DNA of 64,000 bases from contig CAVVGH010000006.1 in the NCBI GenBank assembly GCA_963747765.1, forward strand, positions 186,001-250,000, given 5' to 3'. The notes under the pieces are model-generated. The model was given only the letters and a program-made list of their open reading frames with translations, did not search any database and was not told the origin of the DNA. A program made the translations under genes and the position numbers. The stretch is from VRUE01 sp963747765 (GTDB taxonomy: Bacteria; Actinomycetota; Thermoleophilia; Solirubrobacterales; 70-9). Below, piece by piece: positions 6,979 through 15,971 of the stretch; within the stretch, counting starts at the first letter, position 1; the number at the start of each line of letters is the position of its first letter.

Positions 6979-8846
6979 CAGCCGGGGCTCCCGCCGTTGG
7001 GACCGACGGAGCCAGAGCCCTTCTTGCCGAAATACGCTTCCAGTATTTCCTTGGCGGCGGGCGCCGCGGATTCCGCGCCAAAGCCACCTTGCTCGATCGT
7101 CACGGCAGTCACGATACGGGGATTCGGGTACGGAGCGAGCACGATGTACCACGACTGATCGGGATTGGGCGGCCGCTGCGCAGTTCCCGTCTTGCCCGCG
7201 ACCGGTATCGGGAAACCGCCGAACACCGCATAGGAGGTTCCACCCGGTGCCTGTGCGGCCTCGTGCAGGCCCGCGAGGATCGCCGTCCGGTATTCGGGAT
7301 TCACGTGGACGCGGCGCCGCGGCTTGGGCTCGAATTCCTTCAGCACCCTGCCGGCCGCGTCGTCGACCTGCATCCCCACGTGCGGGGTCACCACGGTCCC
7401 GCCGTTCGCCACCGTCGCGTAGGCGATCGCCATCTGCAGCGGGTTGGTCTGCAGGTCGCCCTGGCCGGTCGCCAGCTGGATGTTGTCGCCCGCCGACCAG
7501 GGCCGGTCGGTTTCGCCGTGCTTGAAGAGTGTGTCGCGCCAGTGCCGGCTGGGCACCAGGCCGGTTTCGGCACCGGGCAGGTCGATCCCCGTCGGCCGGC
7601 CGATTCCCAGCAGGTGTGCCCACCGCTGCACAGCCCCCGTGTTCCACATCCGGTAGCCGAGCGTGTAGAAGAAGACGTCGGAGGACACCTGCAGGGCGGG
7701 CACCAGGCTCAGGGTCCCGTAGGAGGCTCCGCCCGCGTTCTGGAAGGGCTGGCCGCCGACGGTGATCGAGCCGGTGTCTTCGATCGTGGTGCCGGTGGTG
7801 ATCACGCCGCTGTTCAGCGCGGCCATCGCGGTGATCAGCTTGAAGGTGGACCCCGTTGGGTAGAGCCCGGAGATGGCGCGGTCCACGAGCGGCGCCAGTT
7901 CGCTGCGGTAGAGCAGATCGACCTGCCTCTGAGTCAGCGGCCTGGTGAACACCGAGGGATCGAAGGTCGGGAAGGAGCCGATACCGAGGATTTCGCCGCT
8001 GTGCACGTTCATCGTCACGAACCCGCCCGGCAGGCCGCGATAGGCGAGTGCGGCTTCCCCGGCGGCCTGCACCTTCGCGTCGATCGAGAGTTTCAGGCTG
8101 TCGCCGGGGACTGGCGGTTTGGACACCAGCCGCCCGCGCCGGGTCGGCTGTCCGAATGCGTCGACCTGGATGCGGGTGATGCCCGGCTGCCCGCGCAGGT
8201 CGCGGTCATAGGTGTCCTCGACCCCGTCCTGGCCGATCTCGTCGCCCGGCTCCAGCCCCCGAAAGCGGCGCTCCTTCAACTGGTCTTCGCCGATCTCGCC
8301 GACGTTGCCCAGAATGTGGGCGGCAAGAGAGCCGTGCGGGTAGCGGCGGACGAACACCCGCTGCACCGCGACGCCCGGGAACAGCTCCTGGTTCTCCTGC
8401 AGGTAGTACACGAGGAAGTGGCCGACATCGCGGCGCAGCGTCACCGGCGCACTGGGGGCAAGCGTCAGCTGTTCGTGCATCAGGCTGCGCACGCGGTGCA
8501 GCGAGCTGTGCGTGAGATCTGCCAGCTGCGCCAGCTCGGAGCGTCGCTTGGCCTGGCTCTCGGGGAGCTTGCGGGGATTGACCTGCAGCGCCAGGCTGGT
8601 GCGGTTGTCGACCAGCACCTCGCCGTTGCGGTCGAGGATCGTTCCACGCGGCGCGCTGACCCGAAATTCTCGTGTGCGGTTGTTGTTCGCCTCGGCCACG
8701 TAGCGTTCGCCCCTGAGGGTCTGCAGGAACCACAGCCGGACGAAGAGGATCGCGAAGACCGCGAACGCGACTCCCCCGAAGATGGCTATCCGCACGGCCA
8801 GCCCGTTGTTGACCTGGGGGCCGCGTTCGTCGGAGCGCAGGTACAT
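6978..8846 (-). CDS. mrdA: Penicillin-binding protein 2 (class B, elongasome)
   Basis: This D,D-transpeptidase cross-links the glycan made by RodA. It has one N-terminal membrane anchor (about 20-42), a dimerisation/pedestal domain beginning RGTILDRNG, and a transpeptidase domain with the catalytic serine in STFK (S333), SSD (388-390, in place of the more usual SxN) and KTGTAQ (552-557). The 622-residue length is typical. It lies between mreD and rodA; the gap to mreD is only 4 bp. Confidence 0.96.
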   Translation of the reverse strand: MYLRSDERGPQVNNGLAVRIAIFGGVAFAVFAILFVRLWFLQTLRGERYVAEANNNRTREFRVSAPRGTILDRNGEVLVDNRTSLALQVNPRKLPESQAKRRSELAQLADLTHSSLHRVRSLMHEQLTLAPSAPVTLRRDVGHFLVYYLQENQELFPGVAVQRVFVRRYPHGSLAAHILGNVGEIGEDQLKERRFRGLEPGDEIGQDGVEDTYDRDLRGQPGITRIQVDAFGQPTRRGRLVSKPPVPGDSLKLSIDAKVQAAGEAALAYRGLPGGFVTMNVHSGEILGIGSFPTFDPSVFTRPLTQRQVDLLYRSELAPLVDRAISGLYPTGSTFKLITAMAALNSGVITTGTTIEDTGSITVGGQPFQNAGGASYGTLSLVPALQVSSDVFFYTLGYRMWNTGAVQRWAHLLGIGRPTGIDLPGAETGLVPSRHWRDTLFKHGETDRPWSAGDNIQLATGQGDLQTNPLQMAIAYATVANGGTVVTPHVGMQVDDAAGRVLKEFEPKPRRRVHVNPEYRTAILAGLHEAAQAPGGTSYAVFGGFPIPVAGKTGTAQRPPNPDQSWYIVLAPYPNPRIVTAVTIEQGGFGAESAAPAAKEILEAYFGKKGSGSVGPNGGSPG

Positions 8847-8850
8847 CTGC

Positions 8851-9399
8851 CTATGCCCCCAACACGGTCGGCTGCCTCCGACGGCTCACCTTCGGCTCCT
8901 CGACCAGGGCGGGGCGCAACGCCCGCTGGACCCCGAGATAGATCGGCCAGCCGAGGAAGAAGGCGTAGATGGCTTTCAGCAGCATGTCGCGGATGACCAA
9001 CGGGCTGACCGGCGCGTCAACGCCCAGCATCAGCTGGAGCATCCCAAAGCCAAGCTCCGCGAACAGGGTCAGGCCCATGCAGAGCAGCGGCGCCACCAGC
9101 GAGCTGTGGATCTCGAACCGCTCGCGAAACAGACCGGCCAGGTAACCGATCGCGAGCAGCACGAGCGAGGACGCGCCGAGCGGCCCGACGAGCAGGCAAT
9201 CGACCAGCAGGCCGATCGAGAAGCCGGTGACGGCACCGGTCATCCCGCCGCCCAGCAGACCGAACGAGACGACCAGCGCGGGTAGCACGTCGGGGCTGGT
9301 GTGAAAGACGGCGACGCGCGAGAAGAAGGAGAGCTGCAGCAGCACTCCAACGATCGCGATCGCGGCTATGCGCAGAAAGATCTTCGGGGTGACGATCAT
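8851..9399 (-). CDS. mreD: Rod shape-determining protein MreD
   Basis: MreD is a small integral membrane member of the elongasome. The 182-residue protein starts MIVTPKIFLRIAAIAIVG and has five or six hydrophobic helices, with GFSIGLLVDCLLVGPLG typical of the family. The ATG overlaps the mreC stop by 4 bp (ATGA). The frame continues upstream inside mreC but that part is a shadow. Confidence 0.92.
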   Translation of the reverse strand: MIVTPKIFLRIAAIAIVGVLLQLSFFSRVAVFHTSPDVLPALVVSFGLLGGGMTGAVTGFSIGLLVDCLLVGPLGASSLVLLAIGYLAGLFRERFEIHSSLVAPLLCMGLTLFAELGFGMLQLMLGVDAPVSPLVIRDMLLKAIYAFFLGWPIYLGVQRALRPALVEEPKVSRRRQPTVLGA

Positions 9400-10247
9400 C
9401 CCTGCGAACCTCCCGTCAGCACCTGCACGAGATCGAGGTTGGCGAGATCTGCGTAGGGTCGCAGGTCGACCTGCTGGCTGGCCTCCTGCTCGACGATCGA
9501 GGCCTGGGTGACTTCCCCCACGGGCAGCCCCGGTGGAAACAGCGAGGCGAGGGTTTGCGCCCGCCAACCGGAGGTGACCACCGCCTGTCCCTGGTGGACG
9601 TTCTTGGACGAATTGATGAAGTCGAGGATCAGCTGGTCTGGATTGCCGACGTCGGGCCTGATCACGCCCTGCACGCCCCCGGGGAGAACCTTCCCCGAGA
9701 CCGCACTTGCGTGGCTCGTCAGCAGCATCACCTGGGACGAGCTCGGGTCCACCGACGCGATCCGCCCCACCAGGCCGTCGCCGCTGAGGACCGGGTCGTC
9801 GACCCGCACGCCGTCGCCGCTGCCGAGGTCGATCGTCACCGACGAGCGCCAGACGGTCGGCGAGCGGGCGATCACCCGTCCGGTCACCGGCTCGTATGCC
9901 GACGCGGCGAGCGCCGGGTCGCGGTCCAGTTCGACCAGCTTGCGCAGCTGTGCGTTTTCCTGCAGGGCCTCCTTGCCGGCGACCGCCTCGCTTCGCGCCT
10001 TCGCCAGTTCGGTCCGCAGGTCGCTGTTTTCGCCTCGCGCTTCGAAGGTCTTGTCGAACCAATTGACCAGGTCGCGGGCCGGCTTCAAGGCGCGGTCGGC
10101 AATCGTCTCGAGCGGGCTGAAGATCGTGCTGACACCACGCTGCAGGCCCCCGGAGTTGGACCCATAGGTGATCGTCAGCAGCAGAAACGAGCCGATGACG
10201 AGAAGCGTTAGAACCGCCCTACGGCGGCGTACTTGCTTGCGGTACAC
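9396..10247 (-). CDS. mreC: Rod shape-determining protein MreC
   Basis: MreC is a membrane-anchored periplasmic-side scaffold that activates PBP2-RodA. It has a short basic cytoplasmic start (MYRKQVRRRRA), one transmembrane helix (about 12-30), a coiled-coil stretch (about 65-105, ENSDLRTELAKARSEAV) and the paired beta domains with GRVIARSPTVWRSSVTID and GDGLVGRI. The 283-residue length is normal. It follows mreB after 38 bp and overlaps mreD. Confidence 0.95.
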   Translation of the reverse strand: MYRKQVRRRRAVLTLLVIGSFLLLTITYGSNSGGLQRGVSTIFSPLETIADRALKPARDLVNWFDKTFEARGENSDLRTELAKARSEAVAGKEALQENAQLRKLVELDRDPALAASAYEPVTGRVIARSPTVWRSSVTIDLGSGDGVRVDDPVLSGDGLVGRIASVDPSSSQVMLLTSHASAVSGKVLPGGVQGVIRPDVGNPDQLILDFINSSKNVHQGQAVVTSGWRAQTLASLFPPGLPVGEVTQASIVEQEASQQVDLRPYADLANLDLVQVLTGGSQG

Positions 10248-10285
10248 GTTGGAGACCTAAGTTTGGTGCTTGACTGGAGCGTGCG

Positions 10286-11335
10286 CTAGGCAACGCGCGC
10301 CGCTCCCGAGTTCATCTTGCTCGCGCGGTGGATCGCCTCGAACTCCTCCAGCGAGATGCCGGAGCCGACGGCCACGCACGTCAGCGGTGACTCTGCCAGT
10401 TGACACGGCATCTGGCACTCGTCGCGAAGGCGCTGTTCGAGTCCTTGCAGAAGGGCGCCGCCTCCCGCCAGGGTGATTCCCCGGTCCATGATGTCGCCGG
10501 CCAGCTCCGGCGGCGTGCGGTCAAGCGTGTCCTTGACGGCTTCGACGATATGGCTGATCGGTTCGTCGAGGGCGACCCGCACCTCGGCGGAGCCGAGCGT
10601 GATCGTTTTCGGCAGCCCGGAGACGAGATCGCGGCCGCGAATCTCCACCTCGACCTCCTCGGGCAGCGGCGAAGCCGAGCCCGCCTCGAGCTTCACCTCC
10701 TCGGCCGTCTGGGTGCCGATCGCCAGCTTGTACTTGTGTTTGCAGTGGTTGACGATCGCCTCGTCGAGCTCGTCCCCGCCAACCCGTATCGACTGCGAGA
10801 CGACGATCCCGCCAAGTGAGATCACCGCAACCTCGGTGGTGCCGCCACCGACATCCACGATCAGCGAGCCGGTTGGCTCGGCCACGGGAAGCCCCGCTCC
10901 GATGGCCGCCGCCATCGGCTCCTCGATCAGAAAGGCCTTGCGCGCGCCGGCCGACAGGCACGCCTCCTCGACCGCCCGCTTCTCCACTCCTGTTACCCCG
11001 GACGGCACGCAGACCACGACGCGCGGGTGCGCGAAGCGGTTGGAGTGCACCTGCTTGATGAAGTGGCGCAGCATCTGCTCGGTGACGTCGAAGTCGGCGA
11101 TGACGCCGTCCTTGAGCGGGCGAATGGCGGTGATCGTTCCGGGCGTTCGCCCCAGCATCCGCTTCGCTTCGACCCCGACGGCGTGGACCTGTCCGTTGCG
11201 CGAGTCGATCGCGACCACGGAGGGCTCGGAGAGCACGATGCCGCGGCCGCGCACGTAGACGAGCGTATTGGCGGTGCCCAGGTCCACCGCCATGTCGCGA
11301 CCGCCGAGTCCTGTGAGGTAGCTGAAAATGCCCAT
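10286..11335 (-). CDS. mreB: Rod shape-determining protein MreB (actin homologue)
   Basis: MreB forms membrane-attached filaments that orient side-wall synthesis. The actin-fold phosphate loop DLGTANTLVYV, connecting loop DVGGGTTEVAVISLGG and adenosine motif ITLAGGGALLQGLEQ are all present. I chose the ATG giving MGIFSYLTGLGG (349 residues) because homologues begin close to the DLGTANT loop; an ATG nine codons upstream (11360-11362) is also in frame and lies inside a hairpin. It heads the mreB-mreC-mreD-mrdA-rodA cluster. Confidence 0.95.
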   Translation of the reverse strand: MGIFSYLTGLGGRDMAVDLGTANTLVYVRGRGIVLSEPSVVAIDSRNGQVHAVGVEAKRMLGRTPGTITAIRPLKDGVIADFDVTEQMLRHFIKQVHSNRFAHPRVVVCVPSGVTGVEKRAVEEACLSAGARKAFLIEEPMAAAIGAGLPVAEPTGSLIVDVGGGTTEVAVISLGGIVVSQSIRVGGDELDEAIVNHCKHKYKLAIGTQTAEEVKLEAGSASPLPEEVEVEIRGRDLVSGLPKTITLGSAEVRVALDEPISHIVEAVKDTLDRTPPELAGDIMDRGITLAGGGALLQGLEQRLRDECQMPCQLAESPLTCVAVGSGISLEEFEAIHRASKMNSGAARVA

Positions 11336-11342
11336 TTGAAGC

Positions 11343-11364
11343 GGATGATTCTTGGGAATCATCC
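11343..11364. promoter_or_regulatory. Palindrome at the mreB 5' end
   Basis: GGATGATTC and GAATCATCC form a perfect 9-bp inverted repeat around TTGG. It overlaps the alternative upstream mreB start and lies in the divergent mreB/kinase control region, so it could be an operator or an mRNA hairpin that selects the start. Confidence 0.5.
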
Positions 11365-11463
11365 CAGACGCAGGGATTGTGCCCCGTTAGGGCCGCACCT
11401 AGACTTCATGAGGAAGTCCGTCCGGGGCTTTATCCAGGGCGGCCCGGAACCGATAACGGGGAG

Positions 11464-13053
11464 GTGAAGACTCTGCAACCTGGACCGGATCCGTCTCAAT
11501 CCGAGGAGGCGAGGTCAACGTTCGAGTCTTTTCTCGACCTTGTGCCCGATGCAATCGTGGCGGTCGATCGGAACAGCGAGATCGTCCTCGCGAACCGCCA
11601 GGTCGAGCCGCTCCTCGGCTACACCCGCGAGGAGCTCACCGGCCAGAGCCTCGAGCTGCTCGTGCCCGACCGGTACCGCGCGGCCCACGCACGGCAGCGT
11701 GAGGCGTACTTCAGGGAACCCCGAGCGCGGCCAATGGGCACGACCATCGAGCTGTTCGCCCTGCACAAGGACGGGACCGAATTCCCGGTGGACATCAGCC
11801 TCGCCACCGTCGAGCTCGATGGCGAGACGATTGCCACAGCCGCGATCCGCAGCGTCGGCGAACAGCGCGAGAGCGAGCGCGAAAAGGCGCTGCGCAAGCA
11901 GCTTGACCGCGCGCGCCGACTGGAGAGCACCGGCCAGCTCGCGGGTGGAATCGCCCACGACTTCAACAACACGCTGGGCGTGATCATGAACTACGCCGAG
12001 TTCGTCGCGGGAGAGCTCGATCCGGGCTCGCGGCCTCACCAGGACGTTGAAGAGATCCGGCGCGCCGCCGAACGCGCCGCCGCACTCACCCGCCAGCTGC
12101 TGATCTTCAGCCGGCGGGGAATCGTCAAGCCCGAAGTCCTCCACCTTCACGACACGATCGCCGAGCTCGAAAACCTGCTGCAGCGGGCGCTCGGCGAGCG
12201 CGTCGATCTGCGGGTCGACTTCAGCGACGACCTCTGGGCGATCGAAGCTGACCCGGGCCAGATCGAGCAGGTCCTTGTCAACCTCGCCGTCAACGCCCGC
12301 GACGCAATGCCCGAAGGCGGCCAGCTCCTGATCGAGGCCGAGAACGTTCAACTCGACGACGAGTACGCCTATACGCACCCGAAAACCGCCGCCGGCCGCT
12401 ACGTCCGCCTCATGGTGAGCGACACCGGCGTCGGCATGGACGCGGAGACCGTCGACCAGGCCTTCGAACCCTTCTACACGACGAAGAGCGACGGCACCGG
12501 GCTCGGCCTGGCGACCGTCTACGGGATCGTCACCGCAGCGAGCGGGCGAATCGACGTGTATTCGGAGCCGGGAGTTGGCACCGCGATGAAGATCCACCTG
12601 CCCGCGGTGGACGCGAAGCCCAGCGACGCGCGGCCCCACCCCACGGTGCCGCCCGCCGGGCGAGGCGAGCGGATCCTCGTCGTCGAGGACGAGCCCAAAG
12701 TGCGCGAGATGGCGGAGCGCATCCTCTCGAACGCCGGCTACGCAATTGTCCGGACGATGCAGCCCTCCGAGGCGCTCGAGATCTGCCGTCGCGAGGACCA
12801 GCGCATCGACCTGATGCTGACCGACGTGATCATGCCTGAGATGCTCGGCACCGAGCTGGTCGAGAGCGCTCGCGCGATCCGTCCCGACCTGCGCGTCATC
12901 TACATGTCCGGTTACAGCCATGAGCTGCTGGCACCGGACACGCTTGACGCCGACGGCAACACCACCTTCATCGAGAAGCCGTTCAGCGCACAAACCCTGC
13001 TGGAGGCAGTTCGCAGCCTGATCGACCGCGACCGCGAAAGCGACGCGCCGTGA
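11464..13053 (+). CDS. PAS hybrid histidine kinase with receiver domain
   Basis: A soluble sensor kinase. The order is a PAS domain (about 20-140, FLDLVPDAIVAVDRNSEIV), HisKA with the phospho-acceptor in GGIAHDFNN, an HATPase domain (NLAVNARDAM, DTGVGMD, FEPFYTTK, GTGLGLATVYGIV) and a C-terminal receiver domain (ILVVEDEPKVREMAERIL, acceptor Asp in LMLTDVIMP). No membrane segment is seen, so the PAS senses a cytoplasmic cue. I chose GTG 11464, directly after GGGGAG; a TTG start 87 bp upstream is also open. The stop overlaps the next gene by 4 bp (GTGA), so the kinase and the HD-GYP regulator probably form one phosphorelay. Confidence 0.9.
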   Translation: MKTLQPGPDPSQSEEARSTFESFLDLVPDAIVAVDRNSEIVLANRQVEPLLGYTREELTGQSLELLVPDRYRAAHARQREAYFREPRARPMGTTIELFALHKDGTEFPVDISLATVELDGETIATAAIRSVGEQRESEREKALRKQLDRARRLESTGQLAGGIAHDFNNTLGVIMNYAEFVAGELDPGSRPHQDVEEIRRAAERAAALTRQLLIFSRRGIVKPEVLHLHDTIAELENLLQRALGERVDLRVDFSDDLWAIEADPGQIEQVLVNLAVNARDAMPEGGQLLIEAENVQLDDEYAYTHPKTAAGRYVRLMVSDTGVGMDAETVDQAFEPFYTTKSDGTGLGLATVYGIVTAASGRIDVYSEPGVGTAMKIHLPAVDAKPSDARPHPTVPPAGRGERILVVEDEPKVREMAERILSNAGYAIVRTMQPSEALEICRREDQRIDLMLTDVIMPEMLGTELVESARAIRPDLRVIYMSGYSHELLAPDTLDADGNTTFIEKPFSAQTLLEAVRSLIDRDRESDAP

Positions 13054-14153
13054 CTCCAGCGAGCACCGACACCGTCTCAACCGCAACGACCCCGCGCATC
13101 CTGACGACCGACGACCGCCCCGAGGTCCTGCGCATGGTCGATCGCTCGCTCGGCGAGCGGTACGAATGCTTCTTCGCGACCAGCGTCGCCGAGGCTCGCG
13201 ACAGGCTGGCCGAGACGCCGGTCGAGCTGGCCCTCTGCGATATCCAGATGCCCGGCGAGTCCGGCCTCGTCCTGGTCGAGGAGATCGCCAGGGACTATCC
13301 CGACACGGCGATCGTTCTCGTCACCGGCATCGATGACCCCGAGGTGGCCGGACAGGCCTTCCGACTCGGTGCCCAGGGCTACCTGGTCAAGCCATTCTGG
13401 CCTGGCCAGCTGCTGATCACGACCGCAAACGCGCTGCGCCAGCGGGACTTCGAAATCGCCGAGCGAGACCGCCACGCAATGCTGCTGGGCAGCGCCGAGG
13501 AAAGGGCGAGGTCGCTTCGCAGCGAGTTGATCGACGCGCAGAACCACGCAATCGAGGACCTCCGGGCCTCACGCCAGGAGACGGTTGAGCGCCTCGCCAG
13601 GGCGATCGAGATGCACGACCTCGAGACGGGGCGTCACGTCAACCGCATGGCATCGATCGCGGCCTTCCTTGGCACCAAGCTCGGCCTTGGCCGCGATCGC
13701 GCGTTGTTGCTGAGGGCGGCCGCTCCGCTGCACGACGTCGGCAAGATCGGCATCCCGGACGGGATTCTCCGCAAGGCCGGACCGCTCAGCGACACCGAGC
13801 GCGCTGAGATGGAGCGCCACACGACGATCGGCCACGAAATCCTCGCGGACTCGGACAGCACCCTGCTGCGCATGGGGGCGACGATCGCCCTCACCCATCA
13901 CGAGCGCTTCGACGGGGGTGGCTATCCGCGCGGCCTGGCCAACGAGGACATCCCCTTCGAGGGCCGCATCGTTGCCGTCGCGGACGTCTTCGATGCACTC
14001 CTCAGCGACCGCTCCTACCGCCCTGCGTTCACCGTCGCGGAGACGACCGAGATGATCGAAGACGGCAATGGCTCCCATTTCGACCCGAGCATCGCGACCG
14101 CCCTCCTCGACCACCGGGCAGAGGTGCTGGAGCTGCGGGCCGCCGCTCACTGA
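13050..14153 (+). CDS. Response regulator with HD-GYP domain
   Basis: A receiver domain (about 15-130; acceptor Asp in LALCDIQMPGESG, Lys in LVKPFWPG) is followed by a helical linker and an HD-GYP phosphodiesterase domain (about 185-360) with HDVGKIGIPDGIL, HHERFDGGGYPRGL and VADVFDALLSDRSY. HD-GYP enzymes hydrolyse cyclic di-GMP; the HD pair and the HHE and GYP elements are intact, so activity is likely. It is coupled to the upstream hybrid kinase, which probably phosphorylates it. Confidence 0.92.
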   Translation: MTPASTDTVSTATTPRILTTDDRPEVLRMVDRSLGERYECFFATSVAEARDRLAETPVELALCDIQMPGESGLVLVEEIARDYPDTAIVLVTGIDDPEVAGQAFRLGAQGYLVKPFWPGQLLITTANALRQRDFEIAERDRHAMLLGSAEERARSLRSELIDAQNHAIEDLRASRQETVERLARAIEMHDLETGRHVNRMASIAAFLGTKLGLGRDRALLLRAAAPLHDVGKIGIPDGILRKAGPLSDTERAEMERHTTIGHEILADSDSTLLRMGATIALTHHERFDGGGYPRGLANEDIPFEGRIVAVADVFDALLSDRSYRPAFTVAETTEMIEDGNGSHFDPSIATALLDHRAEVLELRAAAH

Positions 14154-14175
14154 GCGAGCGAGGCCGCCCCGCGCG

Positions 14176-14724
14176 TCAACCCGAGGCGAACAGTTCCGGT
14201 GCCAGCTCGGCGAGCAGCCCCACGGGCATGCCGACGACATTTGACACGCTCCCCTCGACCCGCGCGACCAGGGTCGAGCCGAGCGTTTGGATCGCGTATC
14301 CGCCCGACCTGTCCCGCCACTCGCCGAACCGCACGTAGCGCTCCTTGGCGGCCTCGTCCAGATCCCTGAAGACGACCGTGGTTCGTTCGAGCCCATCGCG
14401 TTCCCCCTCGGGACCGAGCACGACCAGTCCGCTCAGCACCGTGTGGGCCCGCCCCGACATCCGCTCGAGGCATTCACGCGCCTCCCGCTCGTCTTCCGGC
14501 TTGCCAAGCGCCCTGCCGTCCAGAACCACGTCGGTGTCGCAGGCGATGACGAGGCCGTCGCGCTCGACCGCGCCGGCCTTCATGCGGGCGTTCTCAAGCA
14601 CCTCCTGCTCAGGGTCGCCACCGGTCAGCTCCTCCACGCCGGGAACCACGACGTCGAACTCAACACCCAGCTTGCGAAGGATGTCAGCCCTCTGAGGCGA
14701 TCCGGATGCCAGGATCACCTTCAC
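14176..14724 (-). CDS. maf: Maf-like nucleotide pyrophosphatase
   Basis: Maf proteins hydrolyse non-canonical nucleoside triphosphates. The 182-residue protein opens with the family loop MKVILASGSPQRADIL and contains CDTDVVLDGRALGKP and GGYAIQTLGSTLVARVEGS. The start is GTG at 14722-14724, at the tip of a 21-bp stem that spans the gap from ndk; no Shine-Dalgarno site is visible before it. The 3' end faces the HD-GYP regulator convergently. Confidence 0.93.
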   Translation of the reverse strand: MKVILASGSPQRADILRKLGVEFDVVVPGVEELTGGDPEQEVLENARMKAGAVERDGLVIACDTDVVLDGRALGKPEDEREARECLERMSGRAHTVLSGLVVLGPEGERDGLERTTVVFRDLDEAAKERYVRFGEWRDRSGGYAIQTLGSTLVARVEGSVSNVVGMPVGLLAELAPELFASG

Positions 14725-14842
14725 GGCCGGGGTGCGGGTGGGGGTCGGAACGTCTTGTGCTTTTTCGGCAATTCAACCTCGGACGGCGGCATTCGCAAGA
14801 CCGAAAAAGTTAAGTGGAGGTCCCCACTCGCACCCCGGCCGT
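14723..14842. promoter_or_regulatory. Nested double hairpin filling the ndk-maf gap
   Basis: Outer arms 14723-14743 and 14822-14842 pair over 21 bp with one G-T wobble. Inner arms CTTTTTCGG (14760-14768) and CCGAAAAAG (14801-14809) enclose a 32-nt loop. The outer stem runs from the last base of the ndk stop codon to the second base of the maf GTG, so the maf start would be sequestered in the mRNA. It matches the architecture at 2970-3093. Confidence 0.75.
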
Positions 14843-15249
14843 CAGCTGAGCCCTGGGAACCAGATGCCGATCTCCCGCTCGGCTGACTCGTCGGAATCGG
14901 AGCCGTGAACCATGTTGAAGGTCACCTCGAGTGCGTAGTCGCCGCGGATCGACCCGGGCGCGGCCTCAACGGGGTTGGTCGCGCCGATCACCTGCCGCGC
15001 GGCGGCGACCGCCTCGGCCCCCTCCAGAATCATCGCCACCAGCGTGCCCCCGGTGATGAACTCGACCAGCTCCCCGAAGAACGGCTTGTCCTTGTGCTCG
15101 GCGTAGTGCTCGTGGGCAATTGCCTCGTCGGCGACCATCGTCTTCAGCGCGGCTATTCGAAGTCCCTTGCGCTCGAACCGAGCTATCACCTCGCCGCTGA
15201 GGGCGCGCTCGAATGCGTCAGGCTTGACGAGGATCAGGGTCCGGCTCAC
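14842..15249 (-). CDS. ndk: Nucleoside diphosphate kinase
   Basis: Ndk transfers gamma-phosphate between nucleoside triphosphates and diphosphates. The 135-residue protein begins with GTG (SRTLILVKPDAFER) eight bases after AGGAG and has the catalytic His in EVTFNMVHGSDSDESA. The length is standard. The frame is open upstream but that part overlaps the zinc-ribbon gene in another frame; the two genes overlap by 32 bp. Confidence 0.96.
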   Translation of the reverse strand: MSRTLILVKPDAFERALSGEVIARFERKGLRIAALKTMVADEAIAHEHYAEHKDKPFFGELVEFITGGTLVAMILEGAEAVAAARQVIGATNPVEAAPGSIRGDYALEVTFNMVHGSDSDESAEREIGIWFPGLS

Positions 15250-15892
15250 GACTTGGGCTCCTTTGCGGTTGTTGCGGGCTCGGTGGCCCCTTGGAAGCTT
15301 TGGCGCGAGCGGGATCGTTCGTTGCCGGCGCCGATGCGCCCTTGCGGGGCGCTTGACGCTTCGCCCCCTGGCGTTCCTCGCGCCGCGCCGACCGCTCCTC
15401 CCGGTTGGGCCTGCGGCCCTCGGCTGGGCGCTCCCGCCGCCGCTCGCGGCCGGGTAGCGCCTTCTCGCAGTAGGGGCAGACGGACCAGCGCGGGTCAACA
15501 GGCTTGCGGCAGCTCGGGCAGGGGTCCTTGAGGTGCTTTTCGCAGCTGGGGCAGCGCAGGTAGCTTCGCTCGATCGGGTGGTCGCAGGCCGGGCACGAGA
15601 GCTCCCGGAGCTGGCGAACCCGAAGCTCTGCCGCTTCGATCTCGAGTGCTCGCTCGCGGGCGTCCTCCAGGAACTCCGGCGGGCGCACGATCGCGTAGAT
15701 CGCCGTCCCGGCGTAGGGGATGAACGCGCCGAGGGTCGCGCAGCCGACCAGGAACGGGTCGGAGACACGGCGCTTGGCGTCGAGATACGTGTAGACGATC
15801 AGCGCCAGCCAAACGACCACGAACATGAGGACGAGCAGGTTTACGACCAGATTGAGGCCGCCGTTGCTGATGCCGAAGATCGCCATTGCCAT
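15218..15892 (-). CDS. Membrane protein with double zinc ribbon
   Basis: A 224-residue protein with an N-terminal hydrophobic segment (about 12-35), a second weaker one (FLVGCATLGAFIPYAGTAIYAI), then a double zinc ribbon with CPACDHP, CPSCEKH, CPSCRKP and CPYCEKA (about 99-148) and a basic, disordered tail rich in Arg, Pro and Lys. No enzymatic motif is present. Similar PLD-N-like membrane segment plus zinc-ribbon proteins occur in Actinobacteria with unknown roles. It overlaps ndk by 32 bp, so the end of the tail is coded in ndk DNA. Confidence 0.82.
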   Translation of the reverse strand: MAMAIFGISNGGLNLVVNLLVLMFVVVWLALIVYTYLDAKRRVSDPFLVGCATLGAFIPYAGTAIYAIVRPPEFLEDARERALEIEAAELRVRQLRELSCPACDHPIERSYLRCPSCEKHLKDPCPSCRKPVDPRWSVCPYCEKALPGRERRRERPAEGRRPNREERSARREERQGAKRQAPRKGASAPATNDPARAKASKGPPSPQQPQRSPSREPDPDPRQA

Positions 15893-15971
15893 GGAGTGAG
15901 GCCCGCACGTAGGGCCGCGGTGAGTCTACTTCGCCGCCTGCGCTACGAACCCTGTGAGGGTCGCTGCACGG

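Noticed and set aside
5782..7647. A 621-codon rodA frame
   Set aside because: The upstream 223 codons lie inside mrdA in another frame and lack membrane helices; RodA starts at 6978.
6939..8996. A 685-codon plus-strand ORF antisense to mrdA
   Set aside because: High-GC codon use leaves the opposite strand open; the minus-strand product has all PBP2 motifs, while this translation has none and is full of Arg/Gly/Asp.
14842..15768. A long ndk frame starting at 15768
   Set aside because: The extra 170 codons overlap the zinc-ribbon gene and are Arg/Ser/Pro-rich; the true start is GTG 15249 after AGGAG.
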